Assembly (NCBI GenBank): GCA_947396885.1
Contig: OX377204.1
Span: 45,433,139-45,497,138 of the forward strand
DNA length: 64,000 nt
Direction: 5' to 3'
From: Heligmosomoides polygyrus polygyrus
Taxonomy: Eukaryota; Nematoda; Chromadorea; Rhabditida; Heligmosomidae
Shown here: positions 22,538-33,029 of the stretch, piece after piece
How the letters are laid out: every line of letters begins with the position of its first letter
Numbering within the stretch: the first letter of the stretch is position 1
Notes under the pieces: model-generated
What the model was told of the DNA's origin: nothing
Databases searched by the model: none
The model's input: the letters and a program-made list of their open reading frames with translations, nothing else
Program-made: the position numbers and the translations under genes

Positions 22538-23468
22538 ATAAAGGTGCGTGAAAGGGACAAGACCAAGAAATGTTTTCCATGGAACGAGCTTCCGCCTGAG
22601 TTACAGCTACAGTGAAGATCCTACGGAAGCTGAATCGGCAAGATCTCATTGGATGCCGTCTGCTGAATCGCGAGACGTGCGAGCTGATCCGAGTTTATGA
22701 TGAAGCGCAGACGTGGCGATTGGGTAGGGGATTAATGAACATACCATTGAAGTGTTCATGTACTAAGCCAACTCGGGAAGATGGAGATAGAAGTTCACTG
22801 ATCGTCCGGCGAAAGGAGGGCCGCTACTCGGTTCTTTGTCGAAAGCATCTAAGTCTTACCTTCAGAAGGGGTTCCCTGATGCCATCGATCGGCGTCAGAA
22901 GTTGGCTGAAGGCAGTGATTCCAACCGATTCCCCTTTCATAAATTGAATCCGTCAAACGCGATTCTGAAGTCCATATCGTCGTGTCTTCTGCATGCCGGT
23001 TGTCGCACACGCCTTCTGCAGTTGGAGCAACTTTCCTTGGATGCTTTGACGCCTCCAGTGTTCCTGAAGTTTTTTCGACGTGTGGCTCCCGTGGGAATCT
23101 ACTTCGGCACATTCGACGGCTACATCCAGGACATTTTGGGCCGTGTCTGTAGAAGTTCATCGTCACCAGGAAAATGTTCAGCGTGTCGGACCACAACGAT
23201 CTGCCCGATAGGGTCCTATACGAGTCTGTGGATGAGGACGACAACCTCGCTCAGCTCACCGCCGCGGATTTCACATCTACTCACCGAACCGTACCACCCC
23301 GAGGGACTGCATTCTTTCGTCAAGGATGTGGTCAGCGGAAGAAGAAAGGTGGTGGAAGGCATAATTGGATGAATGAACCTTTATGAATCATTCGAGTGTT
23401 TCCTTTGCTCGAATAATGTCGAGCTATCGGAGCTGCACATGGGTGGCGATAGGACAGATCTCGCCTGA
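22538..23468 (+). pseudogene. F-box gene of nematode type, broken by frameshifts
   Basis: The frame reads KKCFPWNELPPELQLQ and meets a stop, and the next frame continues VKILRKLNRQDLIGCRLLNR. Together these look like an F-box (about 22574-22680), which recruits substrates to SCF ubiquitin ligases. A third frame gives LEQLSLDALTPPVFLKFF and VGIYFGTFDGYI. A fourth gives FSVSDHNDLPDRVLYESVDE and QLTAADFTSTHRT. Then come LHSFVKDVVSGRRKV and, after another stop, NLYESFECFLCSNNVELSEL to TGA at 23466. The order is collinear with one protein, so this is one gene with at least four lesions. No introns are needed to read it, so retrocopy origin is possible. It is not expected to be functional. Confidence 0.7.
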
Positions 23469-23979
23469 TGATTGGTATACTTACCTTACTAGAGGCTATT
23501 TTCAAGTCTTTCTAATCTAATTGTGAAGCCAAGAGCTTATAGCTTATATATCATGCATTTGTCTCTCTCCAAGGGTTGCCAAATAGTCTTGGCTTCACGG
23601 CTTGATGGTTTTGCTACTGCTCCTCCCGATAAGCCAGTTGGTAAGCTAGGTGGTAGTTCAGCGACCCCGGAGAGATAGGTCGTTCGGAAGGTTCGGGCGT
23701 AAACTATGTTCAAATTAGCTCTGAGAACACAAAGAAGCCCCTTTCTTATTGAAGGCCCCCAAATTCCCATCGGTACTGTAGTGAAAGGCCTGTGTTTGAA
23801 GTGTTTCAAAAAACTAATAACATGACTAGAAATGGCCAATAATATAAAGTAATAAAGCTCCTGATTCGCTGCTGAAATTAGAGAAATTTACAATCCGCTT
23901 CATTTTTGTTGTTTGTTCGTTATACGTTTTTCCGTTATCTGGTCATTTTAGGGCAAAACTATCCGTTCTCCCTTATCTG

Positions 23980-24166
23980 GTAGCCGGATTCATGAAGCGG
24001 CGGGAGCGGGAGATATGTTATATCATCTCTCACCTTTCCCCCGTCCCGCTCTCTCACCTCCCTCACCGTATCATCTCTCGTCTCACTCCTTCGTCTAGCG
24101 TTCTTACCTGATCGCTTCCCGTGGGGAGCCCAGAACGTTCCCGGAAACGTTCATGAATCCGGCTAC
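23980..24166. repeat. 17-bp exact inverted pair
   Basis: GTAGCCGGATTCATGAA (23980-23996) recurs in reverse complement at 24150-24166. The space between is pyrimidine-rich. Its role is unknown. It could be part of the right side of the block that interrupts the SINE. Confidence 0.6.
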
Positions 24167-24344
24167 GGGTTTCAAAGTTTCGTTAACCCTTCCCGTCCAT
24201 TCAGCAGGGTCCAGATTCATCAACCGCTTACCGTCCTCTAACGGTGGAAGTGGAGCCAAATAGCGTGCTGATGAATGCCATATCAGTAGGTTTGGCAGTA
24301 TTTTCACCGTTAGGGTAAGGTGGTTGATGAGTTTGGCCCCAGGT

Positions 24345-24411
24345 GGTTGCGTTGCGGGATTAAGTCCAGCTAAGCGCCGAAGTTTTCATCGCAACAAAAC
24401 AAGCAGATTTC
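24345..24411 (+). repeat. SINE 3' half
   Basis: A B-box-like GGATTAAGTCC is followed by GCGCCGA and AGTTTTCATCGCAACAAAAC. This matches the end of the SINE at 10130-10175 with one substitution in the tail. Confidence 0.5.
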
Positions 24412-26046
24412 TTTTGAAGCTTTTGATTCTGCCCTTTATACCTGGAGCTCTGCAGGTGGACATTTCACTCGAACGGTGCGCACATTTTTGGAAGAGGTAC
24501 CACTCTCGGGAGACGCGCCAGACCGTCTTGGCGCAAGCAATCAACATCCATCTGGGTGCTAATCCGAGCCCTGCTTCCCAGCCAACATGAATTCAATTTG
24601 GATGTCACACTGTTCTTACGTCAGGGCAGTAACGCACCTCTCTTTCGAAGGAAAAGGCTGTCGCTTTCTTCTTGTCCCCTCTGTTAAAGTTCAGGCGGTA
24701 AACAACCAATGCCAAACAATCAATAACAAACATCAATATCATCAACAACAAACAACAAATCACGAGCCAATTTTTCCGTTCCTTTCTTCGTCCAGAAATG
24801 CGGAACACGAATCATAAAGCGGAAGACCATAAAGTAGTCGGGAACCGGAACGAAATCTCTGCATGTCGCTGATGCTGAACAAGGCCTGCCTTTCTCACAG
24901 CTAACCCTCACAGTTCGCTTCCTCAATTCTGTTGCGATCCTAATATAAGATCTGCACTACTAAATGAGCTGACTATCCGGGCAAGACGCAACGGAAACAG
25001 GTCTGCGTTCGAATGCTATGCACTTGTGAATAAGTGCATTAACTTCGTACTGTGGACTACAGGAACAGGCGCCTAATTAACGGCTTCACTTCAAGCTTTG
25101 ACGCACACAATGCTACAGTAGCCGAAGGCAAGAGTGACGACGGTGTCTCAACACTTCCCAGCAGCAGCTGTTCTGTCACCTCCACGTGGTTGACGTACAT
25201 GGTTGACTTTCGAAGGTCCAAATTCATGTGTTTGTGGTCAGCCGCAGTAGATGAGCTTTGGTCGCTCCATTAGAATCAGAACGTCTCTCTACATCCCAAC
25301 GAGAGTCACCTCTCTCCACATTTGCGCATTTCTGTGTTCAATTATAGGCTGTCGGTGTATGCGAATTAGAACGTGCGAACGCAATCAGTTGACTCGTAAT
25401 TGTTATCCTGTTGGCTAGGTTCAATGAGTGGGACTGAGCTCTTATTCGTGTTCGATTCCTTCGTTCCTCGATATCGTCGTTGAAGTTTCAAACAAGTACT
25501 GACCCGAGAACAGCAGTAATATGTAGTACTTCTAGTCTGGCGGTCTGCGTAATCTAGGAAGTGAGTTTGAACCCTTGGGGCAGTTGTCTTTAGGTTGCAA
25601 CTCAGGCCGATGACGGAGAAGCCAAGTCATTAGAGAATGGTTTTCCCTAAGAGATGGGATGGGGATGCAGTCCTGCAACACTTATTTTCCATTCTTTACG
25701 AGCACTAACTTTTAATAAATCACTGGTTTGAGCGCTGTGGAAAAATGACATGCTTTCCGCGCGCGGAGGAGGGCGCTACGTAATTTCTAGCTAGTTTGGT
25801 TTCACTGGGTGTGAAACCTCAAAAGCGTGATGAAGAACTGCAGCCATTTTCTTCCGGAAAGTTTTTTCGCCGCATGCACGACCTTTTTGTTTTTTGGAAT
25901 CTTTGGAATTTATCTTAAAGTCCAACCTTCCGTGCAGATAAGGATATTGGATAAAGAACGACGCTACTCCATCTCTTTTGGGATGCGTCACGCATCCTAC
26001 ATCTACAGGATGTCGTGGAGGTGATTTGACTGCGTATTTGACCAAA
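24412..26046. other. Spacer with weak tRNA-like fragments
   Basis: A GAGTTTGAACCC word near 25562 resembles a B box after a GGCGGTCTGCGTAATC segment, but no fold was found. No gene is recognised. Confidence 0.35.
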
Positions 26047-26250
26047 CAGTGACTTGCGGTGCTCAGTCGATGAACAAGTCAGCGCTTCATCCTTCCTAGA
26101 CAAGTCTAGTACCATTCACCGACTCCGGAGGGATGAAAGGATTGTCTGCCCTGGACGGAACAATGAGTCTGGTATCGGGTGAGTTCGACAACCGGCACCT
26201 CATACGACTGCGCTTCACGAGCGCCACTCAAATATACTCCAATAATTCCA
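26047..26250. repeat. Dispersed repeat, family shared with 5479
   Basis: It shares CAGTGACTTGCGG and AACAAGTCAG with the copy at 5479, then runs on through AGACAAGTCTAGTACC and GAGGGATGAAAGG. The class is unknown. Confidence 0.55.
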
Positions 26251-26259
26251 ATAATTAAT

Positions 26260-27033
26260 AATTTTCCTCTGTGAAGAAAGTGAAGCGATGCAGAGCAGAG
26301 CACCGACTGGTAAAATAGCACTGTTAACGCTACGTCATGAAACAAGAGACCTTTGGGTCTAAGCGCCTTCTTTCATCCTGAAATGCCGATTAGTGTCTGG
26401 TGACGATCGCAGTATAAATGCTAATCGCCGCCTCTTGTGGGCTGCAATGAGGACGTCTGGCGGACTGATATGCTTTGAGGCACCCCGTGCACTCATTCCA
26501 GCTTCTCGAAGTGATGATTCAGCTTGATGCGAAAAATTTAGAGCGGTCGTTGCCGTCCTGAAGAAACAGTCCATGCTGCTCTTTGATCAGTGACAGAGCA
26601 TGGCTCTATCTCGTTGGATTACATAAAAGCTCCATCGAAATGCTTTCTTCGAATGTAGCAAGAGCTACCCTTCTCTGCCAAGTTTAATCTAGGAACTACA
26701 CGTATATACATTTAAGGAAGAGCCATCCTGAGACCTTCCTTTGCTTTTTGCTGCCCCCTTCCTTAAGCATCCTTTCGTTATGAAAAGGATAGCAAAAAAT
26801 GTCCTCATTCCTCAGCTGAAACTTATAATTCATTTCTTGCCTCTTTATTCATTATGGAATGATTCCAATTTTGCTACTTTGAACGCAAAGCTGCACATTC
26901 TCGAAGCTCAAGAGCGCTCCAGCCTTTCAAGTGAATAGGAAGCTGCGCTAAAATGCACAGCAGAGTGGTGAACATCAAACCTATGAGTATGATAAAGCAC
27001 AAACTACATGTAGGGCAATTTTGTGTACAGTAT
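26260..27033. other. Spacer, nothing recognised
   Basis: No repeat ends, splice-supported exons or RNA genes were identified. Confidence 0.35.
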
Positions 27034-27905
27034 CTAATATAACTTGCTTATGAACTCCGAATTGTGAAGTATGTCTTCTGGTCCTCCAGGTTGTGGTGGC
27101 GTTTGGCGAAGATCCTGGCCTACAAAATAGACCATGCGCTGTAGTCTGCCGGATTCAGAGCTGGGGAGTGCGATGGCCATTCCGCGGACATGTTGAAGTC
27201 CGAAAACTGGTCTTGCACGATGCTTGCGTGCTTTTCGGGCTGTGTGCAAGGACTGAGTCTTCTTGAAACGTCCACTGCGCATTGCTGAAGTGCTGCTGGG
27301 ACCAGAAAAGTACCACAGTCTCGAAGATGTCCCGAAAGTACATATCTTGGTTTATTTTTTAACACTTTCGTCCACAAAAACGACGGAGTCTTTCCATTGG
27401 TGTAGATTTCTTTCCAAGCTATGAGCGCCTGCGTGTTTTGATGATGTTCGGCGATGACAGAAGTGGCTGGAGCCTCTCTATATCAGATCCTGCCATTATG
27501 AGGTTGTGAATGTACTTCACGGTAAACAGCTTCTCATCCGTGAAAAGTGTTCGCTCCCACCCGCGACCTGCGGCCCGCAGCTTGAACTGTCGGCATCAAT
27601 GGAGCCGCTCGCGCTCATTCTTCTCCATCAGGAGCTGGGCTTTATGGATTTGTAGGGCTTGAGCCAGTATTTCTTTCAGGCTTTTCGATGCGCTGTTGTG
27701 AGACTGACATCGATATCACGGACGATTTTTCTCAGGAGACCCTCGGATTTGGGATTTTTCACTTTTCGATGATTTTCCGACGCATTGACAGTGTGATTTT
27801 TTACCTGCCCAGGACGGTCACCTTCATGGCCAAGCTCCTTACACCGACGAGCTTCTGTGGAGACAGACGACCGAGCAGGTTAAGGATGTCGCATTGGTGC
27901 TTTTC
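27034..27905 (-). pseudogene. Tc1/IS630-like transposase remnant
   Basis: The minus strand carries, across frames, VFVDESVKK (first acidic residue, near 27375), WSQQHFSNAQWTFQEDSV (second) and WPSHSPALNPADYSAWSIL (third). This is the order of the DD.D catalytic core of the Tc1/IS630 group. Upstream, about 27400-27900, are decayed codons resembling the N-terminal part. Frameshifts and stops separate every block, so it is dead. Terminal inverted repeats were not found. Confidence 0.65.
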
Positions 27906-27909
27906 TTGA

Positions 27910-28899
27910 CGATGAAGTTCCAAAACTGCAGTGCGACGTTTAATTTACAATAATTTTGATTGAAAGTGGAGGAAAGAAGAGGGTGTCATGATATCATTCT
28001 CCAAATGAAGCAAGCGACGTTGTGCACGATGAAGTTTGCGGTTGAACTACGCGCAGCAAGAAATATTTTGGGTGCAATTAGAAAGGGGATCCAACCTGAC
28101 TTTTTTCCACTAATTCCGAGGATTTTGTCCAAAATCCTATTATTACATACAAGCGATGTTTTCAGAGACGAGCACACTGTAACTGCACTAAGAAATCAAA
28201 AACAGTTTTGGAAGTTTTGGAAAGACTGGAAGAAGGCAGCGTTGACCCCTCTCTAGAATTGCAGCGCAATTTCTCTCAAGATGTATTGTTATTCGTTGCC
28301 GTGTGCCTTGATGAAGATTCGGGTTTTCATTTCAGCTCACCTGAAACAGCATTGAGCAAAGGTTCACATCGAAGCACAGGAAACTCTAGTCCTGAGCAGT
28401 GACTGCAACAAATTATGATCTCATGAAGAAGCTGCCGAATGAGCAGAGGAAGCTGGGTTCAAAACTATAGGTAGCAGTTGTTTAGAACAGTCGGTGAGGA
28501 TACGAGGATAGCCAGTGTTTTAGGAGCCAAAACGTGGAGGTACCTACAGTTTTCCTTCAAAAAGCGGATGCGGTTAGATGAAAAACGTTTCAATCGACAA
28601 GACGTGAATTCGTGATTATTTCTCCCACGGAAACAGGATTTTTCTTCAATTTCTTGCTTTGGGAGCCATGATTTTAAACCGCTTATGCTCAAAAAAGTTG
28701 CTAAAAAAGTACCGATCACGACTCGGAATGGAAGAAATATATAGGAGGTGGAGCATTTTATTAGGTTGGCGTGGATGTATTTAATAGGGCGATTTCTCCA
28801 AATATAGTTCCTCCTTTGATCCGCAGTTCTATGGTTCCTTATATTTGTTTATTATACGTGGTAATCCACGTAAAAAGAACCCAACACCAAAAATCAACA
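27910..28899. other. Spacer left of the RTE element
   Basis: Short frames only. Nothing was recognised except that its right edge provides the target site of the RTE insertion. Confidence 0.35.
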
Positions 28900-28916
28900 C
28901 AGAACACAGTGAATAT
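28900..28916. repeat. Target-site duplication, left copy
   Basis: CAGAACACAGTGAATAT is repeated exactly at 32052-32068 on the far side of the RTE element. Confidence 0.9.
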
Positions 28917-31900
28917 TCTTCTTCTTATTCTTCAGCGTTTGTCCCGCTTAGCAGCGGGGTCCGCTCTTCTGGTATGATGACGCCACTTCGCACGATCAAA
29001 CGCTTGATCGGGGTGGATACCAGCTTCCTTTAAGTCCACGTGCAACGTATCAAGCCAGCGTTGCCTAGGTCGTCCTTTAGGCCGTTTTCCGGGCACATCT
29101 ATGTTGAGGCCAATCTTCCGAACGGTGTCGCCGTCCGCACGAAGAACATGGCCATACCACCGTAGGCGAGCTTCACGTAGCTTGTCAGCAATTGGAGCGA
29201 CGCCAAACCTTTGACGTACGGAGACATTGCGAACATGATCCAAACGCGTGACACCAGCCGTCCAGCGCAGCATTTTCGTCTCCATCACGCTGAGGCGCCT
29301 CTCAACTTCCTTCGTTGCAGGCCAGCACTCAGCACCGTACATCGCTACTGGTCGGACGACGGTTCTGTAGATCTTTGATTTTAAGCGCCCCGGTATCTTT
29401 CTGTCGCACAGAACGCCTGTCATTGAGCGCCATTTGGACCACGCTGCGCTCACGCGTGAGTTCACCTCGCACGTCAGACTACCATCAGACGCAATTGCAG
29501 ATCCAAGGTACTTGAAATGTGTCGCTCGTACGAGCGCAGTGCCATTGATCAAAATGGACCCAGTCTCGTTTACGTCTGTCGTCAAGTACTCAGATTTTTG
29601 GACGTTTAGCTTGAGCCCGAACGCCGCCAAGCGGTCACACCAAGCTTGCACTTGTCGCTCAAGTTCGGCCTTGTCTTCACTCGCAAGCATTACGTCATCT
29701 GCATAGAGCAGCGTCCAAGGAGCAGGCTTCTGAAGGTCTCGCGAAATGGCATCCATTACGACAATGAAAAGAAGTGGGGAAAGCGCGGAACCTTGGTGAA
29801 CACCGACGGAGATTGGAAACTCCGTGGATGTGCCGGCCGGCGCTCGCACTTGACTCTTAGGACAAGAGTAAAGAATGCGCACCCACTCGATCAGTTCTTC
29901 AGGGACACCGTGCTGTCGTAAGGCATACCATATGACCTCACATGGTACACGATCAAATGCTTTCTCCAGGTCGAGGAAAGCAAGATGCAGCGGTTTTTGT
30001 TTCTCGCGATGTCTTTCCACAAGAAGACGAACAGCATGAATGGCGTCGATGGTGCCACAGCCGGCTACGAAGCCACACTGGTTGGTGGAAAGCCGGACGA
30101 TCTCGCGAATACGTCCATCCACAATTCGCTCAAATATTTTCATACTGTGCGAGAGCAATCGGATTGGACGGTAACTTGTGCAGTCCGCGGGACTGCCCTT
30201 CTTCTTCCAGATCGGGATCGTCGTGCTTTGCTGCCAACTACCAGGAACCTTCTTCTCCGCAACAACCTGGTTGAAAAACTTCGTTAGCCATTCAGCAGGA
30301 TTCCAGCACCTCGAGTTCCATAGTTCGGCCGCTATGTCGTCAGGGCCCGTTGCTTTGCCTGGCTTCATCTTCTTCAAAGCCGCTTCCGTCTCCTCCACAG
30401 TGATTTTCTGCACAGGACCGTGCGTAGGAGGGACGCAAGGGATAGGCGGATGGGCAAACTCTACTGTTGAAATTCTCTCGAAGTAGTCATGCCATCGTTC
30501 CATAGCCCTTTTGCGGTTCATCAGTAGATGGCCATTCTCATCGTTGATGCCAAAGAACTTTTCGATGTCCTCGCTCTGGCGATGGCGTGCTTTGGCAAGC
30601 CGATAAAGTTGTCGTTCACCATCGCGCGTCTCGAGTTTCTCGTTGACATACTCATAATGAGAAGCTTTTGCAACGGCAACAGCCTTCTTAGCCGCCCTCT
30701 TCGCTTCTTGGTACATACGCCAATTGTCGGCTGTCTTGTCGCTGAGAAAAGCGTGATATAGTCTCTTCTTCTCTTTGACTTTTTCCTTGACGTCGTCAGT
30801 CCACAGCCAAGTCTGCTTCTCAATCTTACGCCGTCCAGGCTTCGTCATGCCCAGTTCGGAACGTGCAGCTTGTAGTATCGAATCGGTTGCACGTTTCCAT
30901 GTCTCCTCAACATTGGTAACCGTCGGCAACCGAATACGAGCAACAACAGCTGCGTCCTTCTCTTTCATCCGCCACCACTTGATCCTTGATGGTCCGCATC
31001 GCTCGACCTGCCTCAGCCTCGGAGGGGCGATCTTAAGTGTGCAGATCAGCGGACGGTGCTGCGAGGCGACAGTCTCGTATGGCGCAACCTTCGCATCTGT
31101 GACCAGCCTTCGATCGCGATGCTTGATAAGGATAAAGTCAATCTGTGTCTTGGTATTCCCGCTATAGAAAGACACGAGATGGGAGTCACGCTTTCGAAAC
31201 ATTGTGTTCGCAATGGTGAGATTATGCGAGTCCGCATACTCAAGAATTCGCTCACCATCCGCGTTATGTGCTCCATAACCGAAACCGCCATGACAGCTGT
31301 AACCATCTTTCGCAGTCCCAACGTGGCCGTTGAGATCACCTGCGACAACGACAGCGTCTTCTGGCGGCACCTCTGCTGTCTTCTCATCAAGCAGGGTCCA
31401 AAACTCGTCCTTCGCTCGCTCGGAGCAGCCTGTCTGCGGAGCGTATACAGAGAAGAAATGATACATACGCTGTTCAGCAGCAACAACGACCTTCATCAAG
31501 CGGTCACTGAAACGTTCCACGCTTGCAATCGCATCTCGGAAACGTTCGGAGACGACCACACCAACACCGCTGGTGGTCCTGGGACTGCCGCACAGAATGG
31601 CCTTAAAGCCTCGGCCTATGTCCTTCGACTTGCAACAGGACCACCTCGTCTCCTGTACCGCACATAAGTCGATTCGTCTTCGCTCCAGTGCTTCTACCAA
31701 CTCGCACGAGCGGCCCGTCAAAGTACCCACATTCAGCGTAGCAACGCGGGTCCTGCTTACGTTACGGGACTTTTGGACTTGCTCAGTTGCCCCCCGATGC
31801 CGTCCTCGCATCAGGGACCCTCGCATACTTCTCACACTCGCCAGGCTTTGCGAGTGCGCGTCGGCTCCCGCGGACGCCGTAGCATTATCTCGACAAACAG

Positions 31901-32051
31901 TTAACGCCATCAACCATGTGATGTGACATGGGATTTCCATAGGCCGGCCTGTCACAAGGGCCTGTCGCCTGCAATCGAGTGTCCGTGCTTAGCTTAGCTC
32001 GCATAGCGAACAGTTTCCAGTGGCACCACGTGGAGGAACGGACATCGCCAC
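28917..32051 (-). mobile_element. RTE-type non-LTR retrotransposon, apparently full length
   Basis: The 3135-bp element lies between exact 17-bp target duplications. On the minus strand the 5' end begins GTGGCGATGTCC and the 3' end is CGCTGAAGAATAAGAAGAAG, a short simple-repeat tail typical of RTE elements. The same 5' and 3' ends bound the second copy at 47012-49815, which fixes the limits independently. One long open frame fills it. Confidence 0.93.
28932..31940 (-). CDS. RTE endonuclease-reverse transcriptase ORF, intact
   Basis: The protein copies its own RNA into nicked target DNA. From the ATG at 31940 it is 1002 aa with no stops. An upstream in-frame stretch begins at a GTG. An apurinic-type endonuclease lies in the N-terminal third, with RVATLNVGTLTGR, DLCAVQETRW, VVAGDLNGHVG and a final SQHRPL. 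The reverse transcriptase follows: PDDIAAELW, YRPIRLLSHSMKIFERIV, FLDLEKAFDRVP (motif A), HQGSALSPLLF (motif B) and LLYADDVML (motif C, YADD at 29694-29705, about residue 746). The C-terminal part includes LRWYGHVLRADG and GRPRQRW. All catalytic boxes are intact, so the element could be active. Similar endonuclease-RT proteins are abundant in strongylid genomes. The stop is TGA at 28932-28934. Confidence 0.95.
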   Translation of the reverse strand: MEIPCHITWLMALTVCRDNATASAGADAHSQSLASVRSMRGSLMRGRHRGATEQVQKSRNVSRTRVATLNVGTLTGRSCELVEALERRRIDLCAVQETRWSCCKSKDIGRGFKAILCGSPRTTSGVGVVVSERFRDAIASVERFSDRLMKVVVAAEQRMYHFFSVYAPQTGCSERAKDEFWTLLDEKTAEVPPEDAVVVAGDLNGHVGTAKDGYSCHGGFGYGAHNADGERILEYADSHNLTIANTMFRKRDSHLVSFYSGNTKTQIDFILIKHRDRRLVTDAKVAPYETVASQHRPLICTLKIAPPRLRQVERCGPSRIKWWRMKEKDAAVVARIRLPTVTNVEETWKRATDSILQAARSELGMTKPGRRKIEKQTWLWTDDVKEKVKEKKRLYHAFLSDKTADNWRMYQEAKRAAKKAVAVAKASHYEYVNEKLETRDGERQLYRLAKARHRQSEDIEKFFGINDENGHLLMNRKRAMERWHDYFERISTVEFAHPPIPCVPPTHGPVQKITVEETEAALKKMKPGKATGPDDIAAELWNSRCWNPAEWLTKFFNQVVAEKKVPGSWQQSTTIPIWKKKGSPADCTSYRPIRLLSHSMKIFERIVDGRIREIVRLSTNQCGFVAGCGTIDAIHAVRLLVERHREKQKPLHLAFLDLEKAFDRVPCEVIWYALRQHGVPEELIEWVRILYSCPKSQVRAPAGTSTEFPISVGVHQGSALSPLLFIVVMDAISRDLQKPAPWTLLYADDVMLASEDKAELERQVQAWCDRLAAFGLKLNVQKSEYLTTDVNETGSILINGTALVRATHFKYLGSAIASDGSLTCEVNSRVSAAWSKWRSMTGVLCDRKIPGRLKSKIYRTVVRPVAMYGAECWPATKEVERRLSVMETKMLRWTAGVTRLDHVRNVSVRQRFGVAPIADKLREARLRWYGHVLRADGDTVRKIGLNIDVPGKRPKGRPRQRWLDTLHVDLKEAGIHPDQAFDRAKWRHHTRRADPAAKRDKR

Positions 32052-32068
32052 CAGAACACAGTGAATAT
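32052..32068. repeat. Target-site duplication, right copy
   Basis: Exact copy of the 17 bp at 28900-28916. It fixes the 5' end of the RTE element. Confidence 0.9.
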
Positions 32069-32076
32069 AAGCAGAA

Positions 32077-33015
32077 AATATTAGGGTCCAGAAAGTATCT
32101 GCAGAAATACGACAATTTCTTCAAAATAACACAATTTTTTATCAACATTTTATTAATCAACCAAATAATTTCCATCAACATCGACTACTCTCCGCCAACG
32201 CTCAACAAGATTTCGAATTTCTCTGGCTTAGAAATCCGTCGACTTGGAGGTGAAAAAAGCTCGGAGGTCATTTTCGAGGTGGTCACGATCTTCCTAACGC
32301 TTCCCTTCCAGATGATGCTGAAGTGATCGGAAAAGGTGGAAGTCACTTGGGGCCAGATTTGGGCTGTACGGTGGATGCGGCAGAACTTCCTATCCGAGTT
32401 CCAGAATTTTCTGAGAAGTCGTCTTCGCGATGTGTGGGCGCGCGTTATCGTGCAGCAAGCGAACTTTGTCGAGCATGAGCTGTTCCTCACGGATCTTGTC
32501 GGCCAGTCTCTGCATTTGGGTAGAGTAGACATCGGCAGTGACAGTCGTGCTATCAGCAGCTCGAAATTGTAGATCCCTTAAATCCCCCACCAGACGCTCA
32601 GCATGATTTCCTCGCATGAATTTCATATTTTACGAAAGATTTTGGCACTTTATCGCGTTGACACCACACACGTTTACGAACGTAGTTGACGTAGAGGACC
32701 CATTTTTCGCCTCCTGTGACGATGGTGTCCAACCACTTGAAGGTGCGACCTCGGGAGAGCAGCTAAGTGCATATGATCAGACGTCTTCGCGATTGTCGTC
32801 GGTCAGATCGTGTGGGAGCCACTGACCGAGCTTTTTAACCATTCCAAGAGGTCGCAGTCCATTGTACACGGTGGATCGGGAACAGTCAAGAGCAGCAGCA
32901 AAATATCACACACCTTCATATGGATGCTGCTCCGCCAGGTTTCTCAGTTCGTCCAGAGATATCGTTCTCGGTCGATCAGAGCGAGAACGATATCCTTGGA
33001 TGAACTGAGAAAGTT
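32077..33015 (-). pseudogene. Mariner transposase remnant
   Basis: Minus-strand blocks in order: DELRNLAEQHPYEGV, then STVYNGLRPLGMVKKLGQWLPHDL, then WLDTIVTGGEKWVLY, then VRLLHDNARPHIAKTT, then LPHPPYSPNLAPSDFHLF. These are the helix-turn-helix region and catalytic core of mariner. The first catalytic Asp of the usual TGDEKW is replaced by Gly (about 32700-32715), and several frameshifts separate the blocks. The lower end begins TTAGGGTCCAGAAAGT and may be one terminal repeat. The other end is lost in the hairpin at 32941. Confidence 0.75.
32941..33011. repeat. 30-bp hairpin at the broken end of the mariner remnant
   Basis: Arms 32941-32970 and 32982-33011 pair with a few mismatches around an 11-base spacer. 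The left arm is mariner coding sequence, so the right arm is an inverted copy of it, probably made during a repair or replication error. Confidence 0.8.
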
Positions 33016-33029
33016 CTCACCGGGCCGTC

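Noticed and set aside
27960..28256. A 98-codon + strand frame as a host exon
   Set aside because: No domain, no splice context and no conserved pattern. The neighbouring DNA is transposon debris.
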